Assembly: GCF_000468495.1 (NCBI RefSeq)
Contig: NC_022444.1
Span: 3,591,922 to 3,633,752, forward strand
Reading direction: 5' to 3'
Origin: Megalodesulfovibrio gigas DSM 1382 = ATCC 19364
Lineage (GTDB): Bacteria > Desulfobacterota > Desulfovibrionia > Desulfovibrionales > Desulfovibrionaceae
Length of the DNA: 41,831 bases
A model generated the notes under the pieces. That model did no database searches. It was not told where the DNA came from and saw only the letters and a list, made by a program, of their open reading frames with translations. The first letter of the stretch is position 1; every line of letters starts with the position of its first letter. Below, one piece after another: positions 17,444-25,465 of the stretch. A program made the translations under genes and the position numbers.

Positions 17444-18409
17444 ATGGAACTTGCCTGCCCAGACGATCACATCCGCCCGCAACGGCTTGGGGATTTCATC
17501 GGCCAGGAGGAGCTTCGGGCCAACCTTGCCGTGTATCTCCAGGCCGCCCGCGAACGGGGTCAGGCCATGGACCATACCTTGTTCTATGGCAATCCCGGCC
17601 TGGGCAAGACCACCCTGGCGCGCATCATGGCCTCCGAGCTGGGCGTGAACCTGGTGTGCACCTCCGGCCCGGTGCTGGAACGCGGCGGCGACCTGGCCGC
17701 CATCCTGACCAATCTGGCCCGCAACGACATCCTCTTTGTGGACGAAATCCATCGCATGCCCGCGGCCGTAGAGGAAATACTCTATCCGGCCATGGAGGAT
17801 TTCAGCCTCGATCTGATCATCGGGCAGGGACCCGCCGCGCGCACGGTGAAGATCGATCTGGAGCCTTTCACCCTGGTGGGGGCCACCACGCGCCTGGGGC
17901 TGCTCACCTCGCCCCTCAGGGACCGCTTCGGCGCGCTGCTGCGCCTGGAATTCTACAGCCCGGAGGAGCTGGCGCGCATCGTCCACCGGGCGTCGCGCAT
18001 CCTGCAGACCACCGTGGACGAGGACGGCGCCCTGGAGATCGGCCGGCGCTCCCGCGGCACCCCGCGCATCGCCAACCGCCTGTTGCGGCGCGTGCGGGAC
18101 TTTGCCGCCGTGCAGGGCAAAGACGTCATCAGCAAGGATGTCGCCAGCCAGGCCCTGGAACGCATGGACGTGGACGAACACGGCCTGGACCAGATGGACC
18201 GCAAGCTCCTGGAGGTGCTCATCCACCACTATGGCGGCGGGCCGGCAGGCGTGAAGACGCTGGCCGTGGCCGTGGGGGAAGAAGTGCGGACCATCGAAGA
18301 CATCTATGAACCGTTTCTCATTCAGCGCGGCTTCCTGAAGCGCACCCCGCGCGGCCGCGTGGCCACCGCGCGGGCCTACAAGCACCTTGGCCTGTTGATG
18401 GGAGTTTGA
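17444..18409 (+). CDS. ruvB: Holliday junction branch migration ATPase RuvB
   Basis: The 321-residue AAA+ motor has Walker [10 protein letters not shown] at 49-57, Walker B FVDEIHR with Asp100 and Glu101, the sensor GATTRLG, the arginine-finger region LRDRFG, and a C-terminal winged-helix domain (about 245-320). It pumps DNA through the RuvA-bound junction. The N-terminus is slightly shorter than in many RuvB proteins but begins correctly before [11 protein letters not shown]. It sits 3 bp after ruvA and its stop is followed immediately by thyX. Confidence 0.96.
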   Translation: MELACPDDHIRPQRLGDFIGQEELRANLAVYLQAARERGQAMDHTLFYGNPGLGKTTLARIMASELGVNLVCTSGPVLERGGDLAAILTNLARNDILFVDEIHRMPAAVEEILYPAMEDFSLDLIIGQGPAARTVKIDLEPFTLVGATTRLGLLTSPLRDRFGALLRLEFYSPEELARIVHRASRILQTTVDEDGALEIGRRSRGTPRIANRLLRRVRDFAAVQGKDVISKDVASQALERMDVDEHGLDQMDRKLLEVLIHHYGGGPAGVKTLAVAVGEEVRTIEDIYEPFLIQRGFLKRTPRGRVATARAYKHLGLLMGV

Positions 18410-18410
18410 C

Positions 18411-19142
18411 ATGCCCTGCGCCCAACGCCGGGTCCGGCTTCTGGCCGTGACGCCGGATGCGTTGTCGTTGATCTATGCCGCCTTCCGCCAATGCTATCAT
18501 ACCGGCTTCGTGGGCGAGATGTGGCCCAGACTCGTCGCCGGAGAAATCAGCCGCGACACACAGGCCGCCTTTGTCCGGCAGGTGTTGGAGTCTGGCCACG
18601 ACAGCCCCGTGGAACACGTGAGCTTCACCTTTGCCGTGGAGGGTGTTTCGCGGGCGTGCACGCACCAGCTGGTGCGCCACCGCATCGCGTCCTACTCGCA
18701 GCAGAGCCAGCGTTACGTGGACGAGACGGACTTCGACTATCTCGTGCCCCCGGCCATTGCCCGGAATCCGGCCGCCCTGGAACGCTTCGAGGCCTGCATG
18801 ACGGAAATTGCCAGCGCATACCAGGAATTGAAAGCCCTGCTGGAAGCCGCAGGCCGCGGCGCCAAGGCCAAGGAAGATGCGCGGTTCGTGCTGCCGCAGG
18901 CGGCGGAGTCCAAGATTGTTGTCACCATGAACTGCCGGTCGCTCCTGCATTTTTTCTCCCTGCGCTGCTGCAGCCGGGCGCAGTGGGAAGTGCGCGGCCT
19001 GGCCAACGACATGCTGGCCCTGTGCCGGGATGCCCTGCCGGAACTCTTTGCCGCGGCCGGGGCCCGGTGCGAACAATTGGGCTACTGTCCCGAGGGCGAG
19101 CGCTTCACCTGTGGCCGGTACCCCCTTCGCACGATCGCCTGA
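18411..19142 (+). CDS. thyX: FAD-dependent thymidylate synthase ThyX
   Basis: The 243-residue flavoenzyme makes dTMP from dUMP using methylenetetrahydrofolate and NADPH. The diagnostic RHRxxSxxxxSxR motif is present at Arg89-Arg101. HDSPVEHVSF upstream and the C-terminal LRCCSRAQWEVR substrate-binding segment also fit. It follows the ruvB stop by one base and is the last gene of the ruv operon. The neighbourhood couples dTMP supply with recombination and, downstream, with a dnaA gene. The region after it holds an inverted repeat that may terminate the operon. Confidence 0.95.
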   Translation: MPCAQRRVRLLAVTPDALSLIYAAFRQCYHTGFVGEMWPRLVAGEISRDTQAAFVRQVLESGHDSPVEHVSFTFAVEGVSRACTHQLVRHRIASYSQQSQRYVDETDFDYLVPPAIARNPAALERFEACMTEIASAYQELKALLEAAGRGAKAKEDARFVLPQAAESKIVVTMNCRSLLHFFSLRCCSRAQWEVRGLANDMLALCRDALPELFAAAGARCEQLGYCPEGERFTCGRYPLRTIA

Positions 19143-19220
19143 TTCGCCTCAAATTTGTAACGTTACGCACGATGAAGATACACTCCCTGAGGGGGGGAAG
19201 AATGGTCGATTTTGCCTGAG

Positions 19221-19266
19221 AAACCGGCGTGTGGGAGTGGTTGCTTGTCTCGTCGCGCGCCGGTTT
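19221..19266 (+). terminator. Inverted repeat after thyX, possible terminator
   Basis: AAACCGGCG (19221-19229) is a perfect inverted match of CGCCGGTTT (19258-19266), followed by one more T. The loop of 28 bases is long for a terminator. It lies 78 bp after the thyX stop and overlaps a second inverted repeat, TTTTGCCC/GGGCAAAA (19264-19271, 19302-19309), so alternative structures are possible. Confidence 0.4.
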
Positions 19267-19352
19267 TGCCCAAGCTGGGAGGGCTGTCAACCCCCTCCGG
19301 AGGGCAAAAAAATGCATCACCATCAGAAAAATTGAATATGGCGAGATCGTCC

Positions 19353-19407
19353 TGTGGAAAACTATTTTCAACAGGTGTGGATAAAAAAAGCGGATACCTG
19401 TGGAAAC
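19353..19407 (+). promoter_or_regulatory. Three DnaA boxes in the same orientation with exact 23-bp spacing
   Basis: TGTGGAAAA (19353-19361), TGTGGATAA (19376-19384, a perfect complement of TTATCCACA) and TGTGGAAAC (19399-19407) start exactly 23 bp apart. Two helical turns place them on nearly the same DNA face. TTTTCAACA (19365-19373) is a weaker box in the other direction and forms an imperfect inverted repeat with the first. The middle box is a consensus site; the outer two differ by one or two bases. Confidence 0.75.
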
Positions 19408-19583
19408 CCTTGTCCCGCGAGGGTTCAGCAGGGTGAAGCAGTCTAAAGGATTTCTCGTCTCATTCTATTATTCAAGATGGTTATGGCGATCCAACCCTAT
19501 GGAAAGCAACCGAAGGCAACTTCTTCCGCCGACTCTTTTTCGCCCCTTGCTCCGAGCCGTGTGCCCTTGTAGAGCTTTACCCC

Positions 19584-21050
19584 ATGAACACGCATTGGGA
19601 CCAGATTCGTCAAATCCTGCAGAAAACGGTCAATCCTGGCTTGTTTCAGGTCTGGATTGCCCCCCTTACGGCCGTTTCAAGCGGCCCAAATCTATGCCTG
19701 AAGGCACCGAATGAATTTGTAGCCATCTGGGTTCGTGACCGCTTGCTGGAGCAGATTCGGCAGGCGGCGGTGGCAGTGCTGGGCAGGCAGGTGGAGATCA
19801 CGGTCTCGGCGGATCCTGTTGGCGAGGCGGGCGATGCCCTGCTGACGGCTGCGGCCGTTGTCGGGTCTGGCGCCAGCTCGCGCGGCGGAAGTGTGTCTGG
19901 CGGTGCTGTCGTGGCCCGGCCGGCTCCGCTTCCTCGCAGTGCGTCTCACGCGTGTTCTGCCCCCACCGGCTCGCGGCAATTGGGGCTGCCTTTGCAGCCC
20001 GATGCACCCCGTTCCCGCCCCTGCTGGCAATTCTCCTTCGACGACTTCGTCGTCGGCCCCAGCAATCAGCTGGCTTATGCCGCAAGCCGAGCCTTGTGCG
20101 ACAAGCAATTGGAATCCGAGCAGGTGTTCCTTTCTTCCACTCCCGGCCTGGGCAAGACGCACTTGCTGCAAGCCGTGGGACGGAGCCTGTGTTCCCACTC
20201 GAATCGCCAGCAGGCGCGGGTTGAGTATCTCACGGCCGAGGAATTCGGCAGACTGTGGGTGCAGTCGTTGCGCAGTAACGAGCTGGAGCGCTTCAAGGCC
20301 CGGTTCCGGGAGGGCGTGGATCTGCTGCTGCTGGAGGACGTGCATTTCTTCCAGGGCAAGGAGAAGATGCAGGACGAGCTGCTTTCCACCATGAAGGCGC
20401 TTCGCAACCGTGGGGCCAAGGTTATCCTGACGTCTTCGTTCCTGCCCCGCGAACTCAAGGACGTGGATTCCACCCTGGCTTCGCGGTTCTGCTCGGGCTT
20501 TCTGGCGGTCATCGAGAAGCCCGGCTTCGAGACCCGCAAGCGCATTCTGGAGCAGAAGGCCAAGAGCTTCCACGTGGCCCTGCCCAACCAGGTGACGGAA
20601 TTGCTGGCGGAACGCATCAACACGGACATTCGCCAGCTGGAATCCTGCCTGCAGAACCTCATCCTCAAGGCCCGGCTGCTCAATCACAAGATCACCCTGG
20701 AACTGGCCTGCGAGGTGCTCAGCCACTACGAGCCGGAAATTCCGCACTTTTCCATGGATCGGATCATCGACTTTGTGTGCGACGCCTTTGAGCTTTCCCC
20801 CACCGAGTTGCGGTCCAAGAGCCGGCAGCGCCAGATTGTGCAGGCCCGCAACGCCGCCTACTTCCTGGCCCGCAAGCACACTGAACTGTCCTTGCAGGAC
20901 ATCGGCAACCGCTTCAACCGCAAGCACTCCACCGTCATCAAGGGCATCACGAACATTGAGCGCGAGATGAACCTGGAGACTCCCGTGGGCCGGCAGCTTT
21001 CCCGCACCGTGGAGCTGGCCAAGGCCTACTGCCGGGTGGGCGCCCGGTAG
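19584..21050 (+). CDS. dnaA: DnaA-family replication initiator, divergent
   Basis: The 488-residue protein has all four DnaA parts. Domain I (about 1-75) has the WDQIRQ start. A Ser/Ala/Pro-rich linker (80-145) follows. The AAA+ domain (about 147-370) has Walker A TPGLGKTH (Lys191, Thr192). The DNA-binding domain IV (about 388-488) has the signature HSTVI at 448-452. Several motifs are altered. Walker B reads LLLLEDVHF, with Glu251 where Asp is usual. Sensor 1 is LTSSFLPREL rather than LTSDRxPxEI, and SRFCSGF replaces SRFGWGL. It follows ruvCAB-thyX, and there is no dnaN, recF or gyrB nearby. It may be a paralog rather than the main initiator; the DnaA fold is certain. Confidence 0.9.
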   Translation: MNTHWDQIRQILQKTVNPGLFQVWIAPLTAVSSGPNLCLKAPNEFVAIWVRDRLLEQIRQAAVAVLGRQVEITVSADPVGEAGDALLTAAAVVGSGASSRGGSVSGGAVVARPAPLPRSASHACSAPTGSRQLGLPLQPDAPRSRPCWQFSFDDFVVGPSNQLAYAASRALCDKQLESEQVFLSSTPGLGKTHLLQAVGRSLCSHSNRQQARVEYLTAEEFGRLWVQSLRSNELERFKARFREGVDLLLLEDVHFFQGKEKMQDELLSTMKALRNRGAKVILTSSFLPRELKDVDSTLASRFCSGFLAVIEKPGFETRKRILEQKAKSFHVALPNQVTELLAERINTDIRQLESCLQNLILKARLLNHKITLELACEVLSHYEPEIPHFSMDRIIDFVCDAFELSPTELRSKSRQRQIVQARNAAYFLARKHTELSLQDIGNRFNRKHSTVIKGITNIEREMNLETPVGRQLSRTVELAKAYCRVGAR

Positions 21051-21093
21051 CAGAATACCCCCGGGCGGTTGTTCGACTGGCCCGTTTCGCGAA

Positions 21094-21909
21094 TCAGCAG
21101 CCGCACAGCTCCATTTTTCCCCAGACGCCGACTTTTCCCTGGCACACGGCCAGCACGCCTTCCACCCGCAGGGGAGGCGGCAGGCCGGCCAGGGTTTGTG
21201 CGTGGGCGAGGACGGCGGGGATGTCCTTGCCGGAGCGCAGGCGGTTGCACAGGGCTGTGGCTGCGGCGTCGGCCATGGCGGCGGAGGGGCTGCGCACCAC
21301 CACCAGCTCGGCCTTGCCGAAGGACAGGGAGTGGCCGATGGTGGCCGAGGAGCTGCACAGGGAGCAGGGCAGATCCTCCGGCTGCAGCAGCAGGCCCAGC
21401 CGGGCCTGGCCGGACGGATCGGGCAGGGCGGCCACCACGCGGGGCGTGTCTGCCATCAAAAAAATATCGCCACCGTTTTCCACCAGGGCGGTGCGGCAGC
21501 CGGCGGCAGCCAGGGCGCGGGCCACGTGTTCCGCCACCACGCCGGCCACGGCGGCCATGGGCCCCACGTTGCACAGGGCCGTGGCGTGGCACATGGCCTG
21601 CACGATCTCCGAGGCGTCCGACGGCACGGGCGGCACGGGCGGCACGGGCGGCACGGGCAAGGGCGCCAGGGCGGTCTGGAAGTGGGGATCCAGGAGGATG
21701 GCCGTCTGGACCATGGCCCGGACCTTGCGCAGGGCCTCCGAGGCCAGGGCCACGAGATCCACGCCCGGGAGGGCCTGGGCCACGATGTGCAGATCGCTCT
21801 GGGCCTGGACCAGCTGGAAGGCCGTCTCGCCGGTCTGACAGGCCGTCAGGCGGCGGTAGCTGCGGTGGGGATCGACATGCACGGGCGGGGCAGGATGCGC
21901 TGGGGACAT
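21094..21909 (-). CDS. UPF0280 family protein, ApbE-like
   Basis: This 271-residue protein matches the UPF0280 family, related in fold to ApbE flavin transferases. It shows the AAVAGVVAEHVARAL helix, VENGGDIFL (central conserved motif) and ATIGHSLSFGKA. A (Pro-Val-Pro)n segment near residue 88 is encoded by four perfect copies of a 9-bp unit at 21622-21657. There is no signal peptide. The biochemical role is not known; a FMN or thiamine link is only by homology. The ATG at 21909 precedes the conserved YRRLTA start. It ends the leftward run that begins with rpoH and converges on dnaA with 43 bp between stops. Confidence 0.75.
   Translation of the reverse strand: MSPAHPAPPVHVDPHRSYRRLTACQTGETAFQLVQAQSDLHIVAQALPGVDLVALASEALRKVRAMVQTAILLDPHFQTALAPLPVPPVPPVPPVPSDASEIVQAMCHATALCNVGPMAAVAGVVAEHVARALAAAGCRTALVENGGDIFLMADTPRVVAALPDPSGQARLGLLLQPEDLPCSLCSSSATIGHSLSFGKAELVVVRSPSAAMADAAATALCNRLRSGKDIPAVLAHAQTLAGLPPPLRVEGVLAVCQGKVGVWGKMELCGC
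21622..21657 (-). repeat. 9-bp tandem repeat, four perfect copies, coding PVP
   Basis: CGGCACGGG is repeated four times without a mismatch inside the UPF0280 gene. On the coding strand it gives a Pro-Val-Pro repeat. Perfect identity suggests recent slippage. Confidence 0.9.
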
Positions 21910-21928
21910 GGCTGGGAGGCGCCTCGGT

Positions 21929-23023
21929 TCAGAATACGATGATGACCCGGCCGCGCCGCAGGGGAGAGCCGGGCGCGCCGGCTGCGGCCCGCAGGCGCTG
22001 CGCTTCTTCGGGGCCCAGCAGCAGGGCGTCGGGACGGCCGGGCACAATCTGCTTCCCCTTGAGCACCAGCGGCGCATCGCCGGCGGTCTTGCTGCTCAGG
22101 GCCGGGAACAGATCGCGGTAATAGCGGACAATGCCTTCGGTGGAAATGGTCTCTGCTGTGAGCAGCCCGGCCGGGTACAGCTCTCCGGCCTCGTCGTGCA
22201 GGGACGGAGCCAGGGAGGGTTCGAATCCCAGGCCGCGGGCGTCCACCACAATGCCCGTGGGCACCATCCCCGTGGATGGTCCCTCCGACTGCTCCGGCGC
22301 GGCAGGATCTGCCTGTGGGGATCGAATCTGCGGGACCTGCACGGGCGGCGGTTCACTGGCGACGGGGGGCGATTCGCCCAGGTAGGACCGTTGCACCAGT
22401 CCGCGGACCTCCGGCGCCAGGAAGGGCGTATCGCCGGGGCCAGATTCGCCAGACTCGCCAGACTCGCCAGACGCACCAGGCTCGCCAGACGTGGCAGGGG
22501 GGGCCGGTGTCTTGATGTCGCCATGCACCGCACCTGGCAGGCGAGGATCCGGCGTGGCCGGCCGGGGCGGGGTCGGCAGCAGAAACTCCAGGCCGGCCAG
22601 ACGCAGCTCCACGCTCACGCGGGCTTGGGCGCTGCCGTCGGGCATGTCTTCCAGGGCTTCAATGACGGAATGCGTCAACAACCCGTCCACTTCCGCGCGC
22701 ACCACATCATGGGCGGCCATGCCTTCCTGCAGTCTGGTGCTGCCATGCAGGCGCACGCCCTGGATCACTTCCAGAAGGTTGCGGCGGGCGTCCAGCACGG
22801 CGGCGCGGCGGGCGAACTGGCGTCGGCGTTCGGGCTCGGTGATGCGTGACGGCGGAAAACCTTGCCCCGTGGCCACGGCGGTCTTGCGGATCCAATCCAC
22901 GTGACCGGCCGGGCCGATGGGCTCCTGGCCGTGGGAATCCACAAGCGCCCAGGCCGGGCCTGGCGCAAGGAGAAGCAGGACCAGCAGTCCCGGGAGCAGA
23001 AGGGAGGGGAGCCGTTGCCGCAT
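21929..23023 (-). CDS. Secreted LPP20-like protein
   Basis: The 364-residue protein has a signal peptide (1-27, Leu-rich core, PAWA cleavage). A region about 55-145 resembles LPP20-type envelope proteins: RRAAVLDARRNLLEVI, repeated VxAxV segments and a VSVELRL strand. A linker of Gly/Glu/Ser repeats (five 9-bp units at 22443-22487) leads to a C-terminal segment with TGIVVDARGLGFEPSL, typical of related deltaproteobacterial and FlgT-like proteins. It is likely periplasmic or outer-membrane associated; no enzymatic motif is seen. The ATG at 23023 is chosen because it starts the signal peptide; an in-frame start at 23077 would bury it. It lies between glpX and UPF0280. Confidence 0.7.
   Translation of the reverse strand: MRQRLPSLLLPGLLVLLLLAPGPAWALVDSHGQEPIGPAGHVDWIRKTAVATGQGFPPSRITEPERRRQFARRAAVLDARRNLLEVIQGVRLHGSTRLQEGMAAHDVVRAEVDGLLTHSVIEALEDMPDGSAQARVSVELRLAGLEFLLPTPPRPATPDPRLPGAVHGDIKTPAPPATSGEPGASGESGESGESGPGDTPFLAPEVRGLVQRSYLGESPPVASEPPPVQVPQIRSPQADPAAPEQSEGPSTGMVPTGIVVDARGLGFEPSLAPSLHDEAGELYPAGLLTAETISTEGIVRYYRDLFPALSSKTAGDAPLVLKGKQIVPGRPDALLLGPEEAQRLRAAAGAPGSPLRRGRVIIVF
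22443..22487 (-). repeat. 9-bp tandem repeat, five degenerate copies
   Basis: The units GATTCGCCA, GACTCGCCA (twice), GACGCACCA and GGCTCGCCA encode a Ser/Gly/Glu-rich linker in the LPP20-like protein. The 8-mer GATTCGCC also occurs, inverted, in the 9-bp repeats of the first gene (127-162). Confidence 0.85.
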
Positions 23024-23112
23024 GGCGGAAACTATGCAGCAATCGGACCAGGAAAGAAAGGGCGGGAGGCCCGGCACGCCGCTCCCCCCGCCCCTGAGTG
23101 CGCCGTGGCGGA

Positions 23113-24091
23113 TCAGTCGTATTGCACGCTGGAGACGCGCATGAGCTTGTCCCAGTTGTGGTTGGATTCAATGTAACGCACGGTGCCGGTCTTGCCGCGG
23201 ATGACCAGGGAGTGCGTCACGGCGCCGCGGCCGCGATATTGCACGCCGCGCAGGAAGGAACCGCCAGACAGGCCCGTGGCGGCGAAGAAGACGTTGTCGT
23301 CGGCCACGAGGTCCGTTTCCAGAAGGACGCGGTCGAGGTCCACGCCGTCATTGAGCAGGCGCTGACGCTCGGCCTCGGATTGCGGGTCCAGCCGGCAGAC
23401 CATGCGGCCGCCGATGCCGCGGATGGCGCAGGCCGAGAGCACGCCTTCGGGCGTGCCGCCGGTGCCGAGCATCACATCCACCTCGGCGCGATCGTCCACG
23501 GCCATGAGGGAGCCGTTGACGTCGCCGTCGGTGTGCAACTGGATGCGCGCGCCTGCGGCGCGGATGTCGCGCACCAGGAGTTCATGGCGGGGCTTGTCCA
23601 GCACGAAGACCACAATGTCGTCCAGGTCCTTGCCCAGCGCCTTGGCCACCTTGCGCAGGGTCTGCCCCACGGGGGCATCCAGATCGTCATGGCCGATCAC
23701 ATGCGTGGCTGCGGCCGGGACCACGAGCTTCTTCATGTAGTAGCTGGCCCCGGGGGCGTACATGGAGCCGGCAGGGGCCAGCCCCACCACGCTGATGGCG
23801 TTGGGCCGGCCATAGGCCAGCAGGCGGGTGCCTTCCACGGGGTCCACGGCCACGTCCACGGCCGGCCCCTGGCCCGAGCCCACGGCCTCGCCGTTGTAGA
23901 GCATGGGGGCTTCGTCCTTCTCCCCCTCGCCGATGACCACGGTGCCGCGGATGTTCAGGGAGTTGAAGGAAAGGCGCATGGCGTCCACGGCGGCCTTGTC
24001 GCCGGCGTTCTTGTCGCCGCGGCCCAGCCAGCGGGCCGAAGCCAGGGCGGCGGATTCCGTGACGCGGACCAGATCCAGGGCAAGATTACGC

Positions 24092-24105
<14 letters not shown>
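23113..24105 (-). CDS. glpX: Class II fructose-1,6-bisphosphatase GlpX
   Basis: The 330-residue phosphatase converts fructose-1,6-bisphosphate to fructose-6-phosphate in gluconeogenesis. The length fits the class II family. Metal and phosphate motifs are present: GEGEKDEAPML, VDPVEGTRLLAYG, and the lithium-sensitive phosphatase fold segments DVMLGTGGTPEGVL and ATGLSGGSFL. Its start lies 14 bp inside the end of rpiB, so translation is coupled. This pairing places hexose and pentose phosphate recycling in one unit. Confidence 0.94.
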
Positions 24106-24583
<478 letters not shown>

Positions 24584-24619
24584 GATATTCCCTTGGCTGA
24601 TCTGTTGCAGAAAAAGGGG

Positions 24620-25465
24620 CTAGGGTTGCTCACGGATGACGGCGCCGGGGGGAATCTCCAGCGTCAGGGCGTCCTGGGGCCAGGGAGCGGGACGCAGCTC
24701 CAGGTCCTTGAGGAACAGGATGGCGGTTTCCCGGGCGGCCGTACGGGTCATGCGCACGCGCTGGGGCGTGAGGGGCGGAAAGCCCGGCGCGCCGAGTTCC
24801 TGCAGCTCCAGGGTCCAGGGTTCCTCGCCCTCGCCGGCGGGAATCTCCAGGGTCAGGGGCAGGCCGTCGGCATTCAGGGTCAGGGCGATGGGACCGCGGG
24901 CGGTAAAGCAGCCGTAGCGCACGGGGGCGTCGGTATCGCCCTGGGGCTGGGCGGTGTCGTAGTCCTGGGGAAGCAGGGCGTTCCAGTCGCCCATGAGCAG
25001 GCGGCCGAGGTCCTGCAGATCCAGGGGGAGGGCCATGCCGAAGGCGGCCATGCCGGCCAGGGTGTCCCGGAAGCGGAAGGCGGCGTTGTTGCCCGGGATG
25101 AAGACCAGGAATCCCTCCGGCCCTTCCCGCCAGTGGCCCACCATGGCCCCCACGCCGGCCTGCAGATCCAGCCGGATGGGCAGCTCGGCATTGCCCCACA
25201 GTTTGGCCACCACACGGTGCTTGCTTTTGGGGCCGGCGTAATTGAGGGAGGCCGTGGCGGAAAACGCCGGGGCCTGCGCCTGCTCGCCCTTGGCCCGGAA
25301 GGCCTGCCAGATGGTCCGGATGCGCTCCTGCATCGTGGTGTCTGACCGGTCTGGCGCCGGAGGCGTGGGGGCGCAGGCGGCGCAGAGCAGGCACGCGGCC
25401 ACCAGACCGGCCTGCCAGACGCGGAAAAGGCGTGGAGAATGGGAGGGCCGGGGGAAGATGCTCAT
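24620..25465 (-). CDS. LolB-like outer-membrane lipoprotein
   Basis: The 281-residue protein has a basic, hydrophobic N-terminus ending in LLCAAC, with Cys near residue 31 as the likely lipidated residue. The mature part has alternating strands consistent with a half-barrel of the LolA/LolB or DUF4292 kind: SATASLNYAGPKSKHRV and the strand-rich C-terminus. It may take lipoproteins to the outer membrane or act as a related carrier; this is inferred from fold-like pattern only. Its ATGA start overlaps the stop of the TPR lipoprotein gene by 4 bases, coupling the two envelope proteins. Confidence 0.65.
   Translation of the reverse strand: MSIFPRPSHSPRLFRVWQAGLVAACLLCAACAPTPPAPDRSDTTMQERIRTIWQAFRAKGEQAQAPAFSATASLNYAGPKSKHRVVAKLWGNAELPIRLDLQAGVGAMVGHWREGPEGFLVFIPGNNAAFRFRDTLAGMAAFGMALPLDLQDLGRLLMGDWNALLPQDYDTAQPQGDTDAPVRYGCFTARGPIALTLNADGLPLTLEIPAGEGEEPWTLELQELGAPGFPPLTPQRVRMTRTAARETAILFLKDLELRPAPWPQDALTLEIPPGAVIREQP

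Larger units (their letters stand above)
19143..19583. other. Intergenic region upstream of dnaA, possible origin or autoregulatory site
   Basis: This 441-bp stretch has no coding frame I would accept. From left to right it holds nested inverted repeats (19221-19309), a 12-bp palindrome CCCTCCGGAGGG (19293-19304), and an A-rich patch with a run of seven A (about 19306-19340). Next come three DnaA-box-like nonamers spaced by 23 bp (19353-19407), a second AT-rich patch (about 19445-19487) and the dnaA leader. The mix of DnaA boxes and AT-rich DNA beside dnaA fits a replication origin or a DnaA-controlled promoter. The absence of dnaN downstream argues for caution. Confidence 0.55.

Noticed and set aside
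19201-19312. Small structured RNA such as 6S or SRP RNA after thyX
   Set aside because: The inverted repeats suggested a structured RNA, but I found no SRP GGAAGGAAGCAG-type core, no 6S-like open bubble, and no clear promoter.
21051-21093. Terminator between dnaA and the UPF0280 gene
   Set aside because: Only a 5-bp CGGGC/GCCCG stem with a long loop is present; too weak to list.
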